A DNA stretch of 64,000 nucleotides from contig NC_058160.1 in NCBI RefSeq assembly GCF_020080835.1, positions 22,121,152 through 22,185,151 of the forward strand, written 5' to 3'. Positions 48,836 to 61,573 of this stretch are shown one piece after another. Numbering within the stretch: position 1 is the stretch's first letter; every line of letters starts with the position of its first letter. The stretch comes from Cotesia glomerata (lineage: Eukaryota > Arthropoda > Insecta > Hymenoptera > Braconidae). The notes under the pieces were generated by a model. The model did not search any database. It saw only the letters and a list, made by a program, of their open reading frames with translations, and had not been told where the DNA came from. Made by a program: the position numbers and the translations under genes.

Positions 48836-49587
48836 ATATATTATAATCAAAGTTTTGTAAATAAGGCAGATGGAGTAGTAATCTATGTTTCAAATTCTCT
48901 AACTCATACTACTACTATAGACATTGTCGGGCGTTGCAATTTTATTACTACATGTATAAATATTGTTATGCTTCCATCTAGTGGATGTTATTTTTATTTA
49001 TTGAAAACTTTACTTACTGTAGTTCTTTTGCCCGGGAGTATTAAGATACTCGGTTTCAGCGCGGGAAAGGAATAATTTTAAATAAAAGAGTTCTATTTAG
49101 GCATTATTTAATTTTGATCAAAATTATTTAGTTGGTTTCAATTTATTATTCAAGTTGACAAAATATTAAAAAGCTTCAAAATATGAAATTGAGGTTTACA
49201 ATGACGTGATCTTAGCAATCTAAGCTCTCGGTGAGAAGTGTCGTTACATAGTTTTTCCGAAGAGCTTCAAACTCCGTTCTTCTCCCACCATAACTTCCAT
49301 ACATACATCCACTCTAAGGAATACATAAGCACACACATTTTCTACTACATATAAATGATCCTTATAAACTAACATGTATTTTCTCTATATCTATATATAT
49401 TTATTTCAGCCTATCGGCCTGAAAGTTGGACTTCCCTAATATAGACTTTTAGCAATACAGTCATTATGTTTATCTAACTATTTTTATTAATTTAACAAAC
49501 CTTTATAAAATCTATTTATAATAAAAATTAACTTATAATTAACTTGAAATTAAATTACAATAAAATTATAATAAACTATAACATGAA

Positions 49588-49589
49588 AG

Positions 49590-49628
<39 letters not shown>

Positions 49629-49642
49629 TTATATATATTTAT

Positions 49643-49718
<76 letters not shown>
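49588..49718. repeat. TA/TTTA microsatellite
   Basis: Runs of (TA)n interspersed with ttta; the sister LTR has only about 12 such bases at this place, so the run expanded at or after the insertion. Confidence 0.9.
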
Positions 49719-49721
<3 letters not shown>

Positions 49722-51558
49722 CCCAAAATTTCCAGGGGGGTATACGGGAACTTAACTAAACTTAATTCTAAAAATAAAATCTGGATTATACTTCGTTATC
49801 TTTCCGATTCTTGGTCTCTAGTCTCGATAAAATAGGGCGCCAGGTAATTTTTAATCACTAGAATTACCAAACTAGTGAACACGGAACGTAAAGAATTTTT
49901 ATTCGCTAGGAATTCTCAAACTAGCTAAACTTAAACGCAAACTCAAACAATATCAGAACTCAAACTTAAACTCAAACGTAATTAGATAATTTTTATTCGC
50001 TAGAAATTATCAAACTAGCTAAAACGTAAACTAAATCGAAAATACAGAAAACTTAACAAAATAAAGACCAAAAATCAGAAAGACAACGGAATACCTCGGG
50101 GTCGCTCAGTGTGCTGGTTTGTGGAGAGAGGGGGTGGTTCGGTTAGAGAGGATCCATAATTGTAATAATTTTATACGCAACACTAAAAATTTATCATTAA
50201 AACAAAATCGGTATTTATTCAGTAAACCGTAAACTTAATTAACAAACTTAATCTCAAATCCATATAAAATTACTAGAACGATATAGATAACAATATCAAC
50301 GCTATAGCCAAGTTACAGTACCTTATTCTTATAAAATAAAACAAATAACTAAATAAATCTTAATGACTCGAATAACAATCTCAATTAAATCTATCAACAA
50401 AACTCTAAATTCTTTATAATACAAAAGTTTACTATAAACGAGACTATCCGATATCTCAAGACCAAAAACTAAATTATTAATGCTCAAATTACAATAAATA
50501 AACTAAATTCATACCTGATATAAACAATGCCGATGCTGAGTAACTTTTTATACTAACTTAAATAAACTTCATAACTATATTCATTTCTGTAACGTAAACT
50601 AAAATGTAAGAGACTAAACTCTTAACCTGTAGCTGCAATAATACGCACATCCGATCACTTGAAGTGATCAGAGGCGACTCTCCAACTCGACGGTCCTCTA
50701 CGAGGTCTAAGACTCAACTCTCCTTACCGAAATCTAAAACTCGACTGTTCTTAACGACATCTCAAACTCAACTAAAATTTCTATATTCAATTAATCCCCA
50801 TAAACATTTTAATCTCTAAATCAAACAATTGAGGCTCGGAGTACGGATATTCCTTTAGTGGATGCTCTCCGGGAACTGACTACTGCTGGGATCGAAACCA
50901 AAAACGTAACTCAAAACGTAACTTAAACTCAAAATTAAAATATCAAAAACGTAACTTAAACGTAACAAAAACTTAACGAAAAACGTAAACGTAAACGTAA
51001 CTCAAACTGATCCCATATGCTTTCGTCATGTTCCTCTATATTGGAGCGCTGGCGGCTCAACCAGACCTAGGCATTCCACCCGGAAGTCTCAAAGGGTTAG
51101 ACCAACGTCTCACATCAAACGAAACCGGGTGACTTATAGTCCCGCTCCTCGGTAACGCTGATTTACCCACATACTCTGCAACCTCCAAACTCAATAACTC
51201 AAAACTTACAATTCGAAACTCAAAACTAAAAATTCAAAACCCATAAACTCAAAATAACTCAATAAAACCCATAAATAACACGACCTCTATATTTTCCAAA
51301 AACTTGACTCTAAAACTGACTCTAATTTCAAAAATCTCAAAAGCTCGACTGTAACTGTAACTCTCTAAATTCACACTAAAACTGTAGCTCCTCGTTACTC
51401 GGCATCTACACTCGGACTCTACTCACTAAAGGTTCGCTAAAGACTCCCAATTATTTTCTATAAAATTTTGGCCTTGGAATATCTACTTAAAATCACAAAA
51501 AATCCGTTGGCGCTAGTGACGTTCATTTTAAATAGACCCCGGTCGAAAAAATAACGTC
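49719..51558. mobile_element. Unclassified 1.85-kb insert inside the LTR
   Basis: Absent from the sister LTR at 41.6 kb, so it is an insertion. It has no coding capacity. It is rich in aaaacgtaac and aactcaaaa words (for example 50,895-51,010), almost without G on the plus strand. The right end, read on minus, starts TGTGACGTTATT, compatible with an LTR start. The left end (ttataacccaaaatttcc) does not give a clear matching CA. It may be a solo LTR of another family or a fragment. Confidence 0.55.
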
Positions 51559-54500
51559 ACAATATATATTATATTATTTATAATATGTTGGACTAACGTT
51601 TGAGTTTGAATAATTGATAATTTGAATTAAATATTATTTCTATTTGATTTTATAATAAAATTATGTCGGTTTAATTATTATCATGTATAAAAGAATAGAC
51701 ATTATTATTTAATTATAAATTAAATAATAATTAAATAATGATTTAATAGTAAATTAATTAAATAATAATTATTAATTATAAATTAAATACAAGATAATAA
51801 TTATTAACTATTTTAACTTAATTTTGCTTAACTACAATATTATATAAAGTTGGATTTTAACAGTAAATTTTATTTAACAATATTATTTTTGTTTAGTTAC
51901 ATATGTTTTTTTATTATTCTTTGTTACTTTTAGAACAAGGGTTTATTGAGTTTCACACGTGTCTTTTACGACTTCTCCTCATAGGGTTTTAAATTCCATG
52001 TGGCGAGAAATAGTCCTTGAATTACTCAAGTACTTTTTATGGGTTCTGAAAATTCGGTTACAATGTCCTTTTGTACCGAAATATATTTTTCCCTTATTTT
52101 ATTTTATTTTCTTTTGTAAATAAAACAGAGTTAACCAAAAGATGTTTATTACAACTGGTAAGAGTAAAAGCATGAAATAAATGATTTGAATATTTACTTC
52201 GAATATAAATTTTAACTAATTTTAATCATTTAATATTTACTAATTTGAATATTTCGTTTGAATTCACGCTCTCATAATAGATAGCGCTCTAATAACAGGT
52301 AGCGTCACCTGCTGGATGCACTAGGTGCATCACAATATAAATAATGGTCTAGTTTTAAAAATAAGTGGAATATATAGATGTCACGATATTGATAAAGATG
52401 AATTTATAAGAAACCTGAGTAGTTATATAGATGCCAACTCGAAAGTTAAAAATCACATACTCGTTGGCGATTTTAATATAAACTTAAATAATACAGATTG
52501 TCACTCAGACTTACTTTTGTCTTGTCTTTTGGACATGAACTATCACCCATATTTCAACAATACTACAAGACCAAATAACTACAACGGATCGTGTATAGAT
52601 AATATGTTTGTTAAATCTAATAGTAATAATTTAAAATCTTTTACCTATAGTCAAACACTTACTGATCACTTTCCATTGTTTTTATCGTTAAAATTTCAAA
52701 AGTCAATAAATCGTAAAGAACCCAAGCCATATCTTAACTATAAATTACTCAAAAAAAATTGCAGCAATATAGCCTGGGATGATATATTAAATATACATGA
52801 TCCAAATCTAGCCATAAATAAACTTATTGCGTTAATACAAAATCTTATAAAAATTGCATATGTAAAACCTAAAATTAATAAATGTAAACTAAAACCACGC
52901 CAAAAATGGATCACGACTGTCATTATGAAGTCATGTCGTACAAAAGAAAAACTATATATTAAGTGGAAGTTAAATAAAAATAACCTAGAATTAAAAGCTA
53001 AATACGATAAATATTGTAAATATCTTGATAAAGTAATAAAAATTGCGAAATGTAATTTTGAAAGCAAAACAATCACCAGTAAATCGAACAGTAGCAAAGA
53101 TCTATGGAACTATATAAATCAAAAGTTAGGGAAAAACGCGTGTAATAATAATGATATAGACTATTTAATTAATAATGAGGTAAAGATCTCTAATACTAAA
53201 GAAATTGCTGACACTTTTGTAAATTTTTTCAGTAATATTGGCATAGATTTAGCAACTAAGATGAATAATAATGACAAAAATACTATGTATAACATAGAAA
53301 ATAATGTGAAATCTATTTTCTTGAAACCTACTGATAGTCAGGAAATTGAATTGGTAATTAAAAATCTAAAAAACAAAGCAAAAGAGGGGTTGACGGAATC
53401 AATACCAAAGTTTTAAAATTAATAAGTAAATATATTAGCATACCACTAGATAAATCATCTTTAATAAATGCATGACAAGTGGGGTATGGCCTGATGCTCT
53501 GAAATGTGCAGAAATCTTGCCTAAATATAAATCGGGAGATAAACATAGAACTACTAACTATCGTCCAATATCCTTAATATCAAATATAGCCAAAATTTTA
53601 GAAAAAATAATACATGAACGAATGTATAATTTTGTAATGGACTGTAAAATTATTGCTGATAATCAGTATGGTTTTCTAAGAAATAAAGGCACGAAAGATG
53701 CTATTGTAGCTATCACTAATTTTATTTATATGAATCTTGATATCAATAATCCGACAGTAATAGCTTTTTTGGATTCAGCGAAAGCTTTTGACACGGTAGA
53801 TCACGTTATATTGCTTGATAAATTGTATAAGTATGGAATTAGAGGTATTGCTGCTGAGTTAATCAGTAATTATCTTACAAATAGGATTCAGGCTGTCAAA
53901 CTTAAAGATGTTATGAGTAAATCATGTAAGGTGCAGATCGGTGTTCCCCAAGGCACTATCTTGGGTCCACTGCTATTCATATTATACATGAACGATATTT
54001 TTAAAGAACTACCTGAAAATTGTTTAGCTGCTTACGCGGATGACACAATAATTGAATGTACTGGTAAAAATTGGGCAGAAGCTCAAGCACAAATGTCGGA
54101 ACAACTTAATAAAATAGGGAAATGGATGTGCAATAACTATCTAACTTTGAATATAGAGAAAACTAATTACATAACTTTCGGCTCATACAAAGACAGCATT
54201 CCAGATAATTTTGTATTAAAGATTTATGATAAAGTTATTAATCGGTCTGACACTTGTAAATACCTGGGTTTAATTTTTGATAGTCATATGAGATGGGATA
54301 AACATGTCAAAGAAGTTCTGAGAAAGACCAGATATTTCATGTTTATTTTCTACAAGCTAAAGAATGATATGAATAAAAAAGCCTTAAAAATGATTTACTA
54401 TGCTTTGTTTGAAAGTATTGTAACGTATGATATTATTGCTTGGGGGGAGGGGGGGGGGGTAGTTATAAAAATGTAATGAAAGTGCTAATGAATACTCAAA

Positions 54501-54811
54501 ATAAACTAATCCGATTTTTACATGATAAAGATGATAAAACTCCGATAATGGGAATTAAAAATAAATTTATTGCAGAGTCTTTATGTTATCATGATTCTTA
54601 CTGTAAAGAAAAATATAATGATTATAAGGGTAAAACTAGAGCTAAAACCTTACAATTACCAAAGATTAATAAAAATATTTCGCGCAAAAATTCTAAATAT
54701 ATAGCAATTAAGTATTTTAATAAACTACCTCAGACTTTAAAGTCGTTAAATATAAAAAATAAGCTTAATAAAAAAAAAGTATTTCAGTGGATAACATCAA
54801 TTGATATCTAA

Positions 54812-55025
54812 TTTCATGATTACATCTTTGTTATCATAATATGCTCTCTTGTTTTTCTTTTTTCATTTTAAAATGATACTTTATATATTAATATTAAGTC
54901 TTTTTATTGATAAGTTTTGTTTCTCCAGGTCTATGTACAGGTGTTTTTTATAACACCTCTATAGGTGCATATTTTGTATGTATATACTAAATTTTGTATC
55001 CTGGTAATAATAAATAAAATAAAAT
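54812..55025 (+). other. LINE 3' UTR and tail
   Basis: About 200 bases after the ORF2 stop, ending in tggtaataataaataaaata and further aaataa repeats, the short-repeat tail form used by Jockey/CR1-like elements. Confidence 0.7.
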
Positions 55026-56850
55026 AAATAAAGAACCATAAAAAAAGTAAATTAATTATTAAAATAAAATTTTCAAAATAGTTATAATTTTATAACTAAA
55101 AATGATGATTAAAAAATTGTTACTTATTCTTTATATAATTTGTTTACATGTCTAATAATTAAACTATATTTTTTTCACTGCTCTGTAGTGGTACTGTAAA
55201 CATTACGATCTTGAAGTGCGCATGCGTTTTGAATTTATTCGGGCGCATGCGTCAACGCACCTTTCTCCCACCCATGGCGTCATAATTTAATGACTATTCA
55301 AACAACAATAATAATTTTTGATTAATTAACGATAAATAAAATAAAATTAAGAAAAAAAAAACCGAAAATTGAAGAAACACTCGGTGAGCAATCTATTAAA
55401 AAAAAAATTTTTAAGAAAAGTCTACTGGCTTACGTGTAATAGGCAAAAATAATTTTGTGTCTTTAATTATTAATAACTAATTAAATAATTAATTGATAGG
55501 GTGAGCAATTGCAAATTTGAATTGAGCATTTTGTGAGCAATTAAGAGCACTTATTAATTAATCTGGGCGGTTATAGTTCCAAGCCAACTTTTTCGAGGTA
55601 TGATCAGGGCAAATGCGGTACAGAAGGCACAAGTCGGTCCACAGCCGCAATGATAAGGCAGAGTTAACTAAGCAGAATGATAAGGCTAAGGCTTAGGGTG
55701 TAAAAGGGCGTTATTACGCCTGTACACTAGAAATCCGTATATAAATAAAATATTTTTCGATTTAATACGTTATTAAGTCCTAACATATAGAAAAATAATA
55801 AAATTTGTTTATTTTCTTCCTAGAATCCCATGTTTATTGAAGAAAATAAAATTTGCTTTTCTTGATAAGAAATTTGATGGGCCTGAATATCATATTGTTA
55901 GTTGATTCCAATTTTTAATTGAAAAAAAAAAAAAAAACATTAATGTCATAATATATTTTAGCATGGGTTAATTTTAATTAATGTTTAAAATTCCAATTGA
56001 GAGCCCCTTATTATTTTTCTTATATGGTTCTATAAACGAAGACAGCAGTAGTGATGAACGATGACACAATAATCAGCTAGACAGTCTGCAGAGTTTTTAA
56101 TCTTTTATTGGTCACGCAACATTTTTATTCGCATATCAGTTTAGAATACGTATTATATCTCAATTCGAATAATATTAATACATGCGTACATAAACATTAA
56201 TTTAATACAACGTCAATGATTTCACGACGGAAATCTGTCGGGGTGTTATCTCATAAGTCACTCAGTTTTTTTAACCGTCTGGTCATAATAAAAGGAATCA
56301 CCCAAGACGATTTTTCAATACTTATCCTCATTGTCATGACTCTCGCCCGATTTATCTAGTTTATTACTGATTAAGAAAAAAATAATTCTCGCCTGATGTT
56401 CTGTAAACTCCAATGAAATTTCTCGCCGGATTTTAATCCCAAATGTTATGTTTTTTAAATAATAAACAACTGCTTCCACTAAAGATTGTTGTGTTTACTT
56501 TAAATATCTAAATTAAATAAAATAAAAAAATTTTATTATCTTTTTTATTTATTCTTCTTATTATCAATCCAATTAAAAGTAAAACGTACCTTCATGATGA
56601 CTTGTTAATATTTTTATTCAAAAACAAAATTTCTTAACAAGATTTTAAATATTTCTGAATATGCAATTTTTACTTAATATAATTTATAAATTTAATTTAT
56701 ATCTATAAATAAAAATTTCTTCTCTCTGCTGCTTTTTAGTATCACAAAATATGACTTTTGATTACCCGTTAATTTAATATTAGAAAACAAATGATTGAGT
56801 TTAACGATTAATTGTAAAAGTAAACATAAATATTTTTCGATCGAAATATA
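55026..56850. other. Intergenic DNA with a GC-rich island
   Basis: Mostly AT-rich and without genes. At 55,217-55,226 and 55,243-55,251 lie two GCGCATGCG words 26 bases apart, matching the NRF1-type palindrome. A GC-richer stretch follows with ccacccatggcgtcataat. No reading frame begins there, so a link with a promoter is only possible. Confidence 0.45.
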
Positions 56851-56856
56851 TATTTG

Positions 56857-56866
56857 TATATAAATA
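56857..56866 (+). promoter_or_regulatory. Candidate TATA box of CD36-like gene 1
   Basis: TATATAAATA lies about 275 bases upstream of the first ATG. The sequence between could be a 5' leader. A short inverted repeat (gtcgaatgaag / cttcattcgat) is present at 57,027-57,071. Confidence 0.4.
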
Positions 56867-57139
56867 ATCAGGGTGGCAAAGAACCATATCCATACACGCT
56901 GTCATATCATCGGAGGTGCTACCAGCCGAGATCATTCCTCACAACAAGGTTATCATTAGATTAAAAATAATAAAAAAAACGTCAACTCAAATGAATTTTG
57001 TAATCTGTAAAATGATGGCAACAGTCAGTCGAATGAAGACGATCAACCGCTTACCATCAACTTCATTCGATCAATGATTTATTAATCTATTGTAACTATT
57101 TTATTATACTAATAATACAAACCAATCATTAACTCAAAA

Positions 57140-59375
57140 ATGACTCAAGGATTGTCAGTGATGGAAAAACCGCTTTCGCTTTCTTCAACAAGCCGTCGTC
57201 ATTTACATCCCCGAAAAATTATAATTGCATCCTTTTTCGGTGTGACAGTATCAAGTTTACTTCTCTTCATTATATTTTGGTGCACCAACTTATTTCAAAA
57301 TACTATACTGTCGAGTTTAGTGGTGAAAAATGGCTCGCCGATGCTCGAATGGTTTATCAGGCCTCCTATACGTGCTGTTTACAAAATACGTATTTTTAAT
57401 TACACCAACGTAATAGATTACCAACGTGGAAAAGCGAAGAAATTGAAGGTCCAGGAAACGGGGCCTTATATTTACCGAGAAACACTTACGCGTGTTAATT
57501 ATACCTTTAACAGTGACGGAAGCATTAATTTCAAGGAAAAACGCTCTTATCAGTGGGAAGGCGGAAGTCCCGATGATGAAATAGTTACGGTGCCAAATGT
57601 GCCTCTCTTGGCTTCAATGGCTACCATGAGAGATACACCTTTCTTCGCTCAATTGGCATTCACTGGTTTATTATCTACCCTGCAGTCTAACACTTTCTTA
57701 TCTCTGCCAGTCAATGGATTACTCTGGGGATACGATGACAAAATATTTGAATTCGTAAAACCATTTATTTCGCACAATAATATTCCGTTCGATAAATTTG
57801 GTCTTCTTGCTTTTGTAAGTCATTTTTTTTTTATTAATAAAAATAACTTTAAAATATAATAAAAGTTTTTAAAATATATTATTTGTGTTACAGAAAAATG
57901 GAATCTCACCTGATGTAATCACGATGAATTCTGGAATCAACGATTTGAGTGAGTACAGTATGATCCAGTCAATAAACGGGAAGAAACACACAAAAATCTG
58001 GAACGATAAAAAATGCGACAAAATTTACGGCACGCAGGGTTATACATTTCCATTGAAGATGTTCCAAGGGCCTAATAAAACTTTGGAGGTGTATTCAGGT
58101 GAGATGTGCCGCACTCTGTATCTTCGTAATGTAGGAACTGGCTCGTCCTTTGGAATTCCATCTTTAACGTAAGTTCTTCAACAAATATTAATAAAAATTA
58201 GTTTAAAAGATATTTAATCATTTTTATAACAAACAAATTATTGCAAAAAAAAATTTACAATTAAAAATGTAAAAATTTTAAAAAATAAAAAATGCAATTT
58301 TTTAAAAATGATTTTTTTGGACAAATTTGTTTGTTAAAAAAATTAACAAATGGTCAAGTGATGATTTTAAAGTCATAAAATATTAAAATTCATTTATGTG
58401 AATGACATTAAAGTTAGCAGTCACTTGACAATTTTTTAATTTTATTTAACAAAAAAGTTTATCCAAAAAAATCATTTTTAAAAAATTGCATTTTTTATTT
58501 TTTAAAATTTTTACATATCAATTTTTTTCTAATTTTTTTTTGCCATAATTTATTTGTTATAGAATTTTTAAAATTATTAAATATATGCTAAATTAATTTT
58601 CATTTTATGCGATGATTGTTTTTATTAATAAAAAAATTTTTTTTTCTTTAAAAAAGGTTCAAACCTGTTGAAGATATATTCGATTATTCATCAGGCAACA
58701 ACCGTTGCTATTGTCCAGAATCAACTCCAGGTGTTGAGTCCTCAAGAATTTGCCCTCCGAATGGATTGTTCAACAGCTCGGCTTGTCTATTCAACATGCC
58801 ATTTTTGACGTCTTTTCCACATTTTTACTCTGGAGACAAAATTTTACAAAATAATGTTGATGGTCTAAATCCTCAAGCTGAATTGCATGAATCTCATGTT
58901 GAACTTCATCCGGTAAGAATCAAATAATTTTAAATAATTTATTTTTTTGTATACAACCTGCAATTTATTGATTTTGATTAAATTAATTGTACAGAGATTA
59001 GGAGTACTGATCGGCGGAGCATCGCGAATTCAATTGAACATTGAAGCACGTCGTGCTGTAGGAGTACCATTCCACGGAGGACTCGATGATGGTCAAATAT
59101 TACCACTCTTATGGATTGAATTAACAATAGACGACATTTCAGAGCCATTACTCAGTAGTCTAAAGCGCGGATATTACACGGTAGCTGCTGTCGAAACTGG
59201 TATCCAGTGGGGTAGTATAATAGCTTTTATATTGTCAACATGTGGATTGATGCACGTATGGAGAAAACAGAAAAAAGAATCAGCTTCGAGGACTATAAAT
59301 CTTTCAAATAGCCCTCAAGATTCTGCTAAACCACACGACGAGAGTGAATTAGCATCAGTAAAAATTAGTTCATAG
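57140..59375 (+). CDS. CD36-family class B scavenger receptor, complete
   Basis: Four exons: 57,140-57,814, 57,894-58,168, 58,657-58,912 and 58,995-59,375, all with GT-AG borders and agreeing phases, giving 528 residues, a normal length for the family. A membrane segment lies at about residues 30-55 (I-I-I-A-S-F-F-G...F-I-I-F-W) and a second near the C-terminus (residues about 460-485), with a short Lys/Ser-rich cytoplasmic tail, so the topology is the usual hairpin with a large ectodomain. Family landmarks include N-G-L-L-W-G-Y-D, E-M-C-R-T-L and the Cys cluster C-Y-C-P. N-glycosylation sites (N-Y-T, N-S-S) are present. Such proteins bind lipids, lipoproteins or apoptotic cells at the surface. 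The best-studied fly relative is croquemort, but the exact orthologue is not claimed. Confidence 0.93.
58169..58656 (+). other. Intron 2 of CD36-like gene 1, with inverted repeat
   Basis: The intron contains an imperfect palindrome of about 300 bases centred near 58,375. The left arm reads tttttaaaaatgattttttt and the right arm aaaaaatcatttttaaaaa, with matching aattgcattttttat-type words beyond. It is probably a fold-back MITE. Confidence 0.65.
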
Positions 59376-59728
59376 ACCATATGCATTATAAACTCTTCAC
59401 ATATTTTGTATTAAAGAGATACATGTTTGTTATAAATATCGTCTTCCATATCAACGAATTTAAAATGATTTATCATTTTTTCAGCTGCTTTTAGGATTTA
59501 TCTTTTATGATTATTTTCTTCTCAGGGGATGATTAATATATATCTTCTTAGCTTAACTGGGTATACAAGAGTAGATAATCAGTGATAAGACTGTTAATTT
59601 TAGTGTATGCCAGATTTAGTTGTCAGTTATTTAATTTATACTTCTGATTGATGAGTATTTTGTCATATAGTTAGTAATAACTGATTAATATGAAAGTATA
59701 ATTATTTGTTTTGTAAAATATTAATATT

Positions 59729-59734
59729 AATAAA
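59729..59734 (+). terminator. Poly(A) signal of CD36-like gene 1
   Basis: AATAAA, about 350 bases past the stop codon, in a plausible 3' UTR. Confidence 0.55.
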
Positions 59735-60487
59735 GTTAACTTTATTTTAAAATTTTTAAGTTTTTTTCAACTCATACCAAGTTTTAGAATAATCATATAT
59801 TTTTAAATAAATTTTAACATATAATTGAGTGAAGCTATTATCATTTTCTTCTAAGTATTAATCTGTCGATTATTATTACATAATTTATCGGCATATTCGA
59901 GTGCAACATAATTTTATGGAAATTATGTTCTTACATTGTAAATACAACATAGAAGCTTATGTCAAATAACCAATTACATGATAACCTTCATTGCGTGACA
60001 TATGATCTTCCTTTTAAAAAATTAACAATCAAATTAGTTGTATTTTATCCAATTTTTTGGTGACGGATAAAAAATAAAACTTTAATGAATGAATTTTTGC
60101 TTTTTTTCTATATCGGATTAAAATACGTCAGTGCTTCTTAGTACTTTCCAGTAAATATTTATTTCTATAATTTTATCATTGGATAAATAGATAAACTTTG
60201 TCTCACGTGTTGACCCATTGCCATTGAAAATTGATAAAAGTAGTATATTATATAATATTTGAATCGCTCTATTAATTATCACATTTTAAATAAAAATTTC
60301 TGTATATTAAAAAATTTATGTTTATACTTACACTTTGTAGAGGAAGTGTGATTGATAATATATAGAAATTCATTTTGGTATCTTTTGATTTATTTGTACA
60401 AAATTATTTTTACCTAACAAGTAATCTAGTATTTTTTTCCTAGCAATATTTATAACATATACAACGAGTAATATTCAATACAATAAT

Positions 60488-60520
<33 letters not shown>

Positions 60521-61573
60521 CATTAAATATAATTAAACACACATAATATAAATACATTAATTGGACGGAATGCAATAACAACCCATTTTATAAATTTCTT
60601 CTTAATCTCGTGCAATAAAATTAAAAAATTTAAAACCATTACTTTCTTTTTCACTTAAAATACCTTAATAAATAATTCTTAATATTATATTGTTCATAGA
60701 CTGAAATATTTAACCAATTAACTATCAGCTTAATAAAATTGAATATTTAAAAAGAGTTTTTTTTAGCGCACTTTTGAATTTTAAATAAATTTTTTTCGTC
60801 TGAACAAGTAAAACTTGAGCAGTACACATTTGTGTATTAAAAACAGTATTGATATGTCAATATATTGGTCGAATTCTCGCGAGCGAGACGTGCATAAATT
60901 ATAGACAGACATAATATACAGATTAAATTACTAGAGATTGTCAAAAAAATATTTTTTACAAAGATCCTGTTATCTGTTGGCCTCGACCCACTAATAAAAA
61001 ATGAGCGATCGGTCGTAACAAATTAATCCGAACGATATTACGCAAATCTTTAATTTAATAAAAAAACAATATAAAATAAAATAAACACCAACTCTGATTT
61101 GAGAGAAAGAGAGCTTTTGTATAGAGAAGGCTAAATCAGAGAAAGAGACTTTATTCCAAATATATGTAAGTATATTCGGTTGAATATAATTTTGTATATT
61201 GTATGTTTTTGTGTATTAAAATAAATGATATTTTAGCACAAAAACGATTGAGCATCAGTCCCTTTCTCTTGCTTTCACCTTCCCTCTGAATAAAATTCTA
61301 TCCTGTAACCTTTAACTTTCTCACGATAATTATACAATCGTTATTTTCGCAACAATTTCGTGATAGTCATAGAGCATTACGATTGTCGACATATATTACA
61401 GATCAAGTCTATTCTAAGTCTAGTTATTGTTAGTTTGTCTACAATATAATTAATTAAATTTTAAAAACAAATCTACAGTATCTTCCAAGAGTCCAACTCT
61501 CTTGCTCTCTTATTAAATTGATGCATCTCATAATTATAATGTATAATTATCGATTATCTCATTTTTACAGAGA
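59735..61573. other. Intergenic DNA between convergent CD36 genes
   Basis: AT-rich with an (AAT)n microsatellite at 60,482-60,520. It includes the 3' UTR of the minus-strand gene; a TTTATT word (AATAAA on minus) lies at 61,150-61,155. No further gene is seen. Confidence 0.5.

Larger units (their letters stand above)
48964..52334. mobile_element. Second LTR copy, TSD ATAT, with internal insert
   Basis: Tips TGTTATGC and GCATCACA as in the copy at 40,985. ATAT flanks it at 48,960-48,963 and 52,335-52,338, and the LINE frame (T-C-I-N-I-N-N-G) closes across it. The LTR is split at about 49,590: a long TA run and about 1.85 kb of unrelated sequence follow, and the LTR resumes near 51,560. Excluding the insert, the two copies are nearly identical apart from small indels, so the burst was recent. 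Confidence 0.88.
44901..54811 (+). pseudogene. LINE ORF2: endonuclease and reverse transcriptase
   Basis: Coding blocks lie at 44,901-45,147, 48,840-48,963, 52,339-53,400 and 53,400-54,811. The endonuclease shows H-V-N-I-R-S-L, the T-E-T segment with the next Trp codon changed to TAG (45,099), V-G-D-F-N, and T-D-H-F-P-L. The reverse transcriptase shows Y-R-P-I-S-L-I, F-L-D-S-A-K-A-F-D, G-V-P-Q-G-T-I-L-G-P and the Y-A-D-D-T active site. A frameshift near 53,389 separates 53,400 from the downstream frame, and a slip in the G run at 54,443-54,460 separates the last 115 codons. The protein would nick the target and prime reverse transcription; this copy is dead. Confidence 0.88.
43100..55025 (+). 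mobile_element. Non-LTR retrotransposon with four insertions
   Basis: ORF1 (43,125-44,700) and ORF2 (44,901-54,811) belong to one Jockey/CR1-like LINE, ending in a short 3' UTR and a taaataaaataaaat tail near 55,005-55,025. It is opened by a TTAA element (44,294-44,536), a 146-bp MITE (44,733-44,878), a DNA transposon (45,148-48,835) and an LTR (48,964-52,334). Removing each insert and one target copy restores the coding frame where it can be tested. The body without inserts is about 4.5 kb. Stop codons and two frameshifts show it is inactive. Confidence 0.85.

Noticed and set aside
49544..49759. Ile/Tyr-rich 71-codon frame
   Set aside because: Translation of a TA microsatellite.
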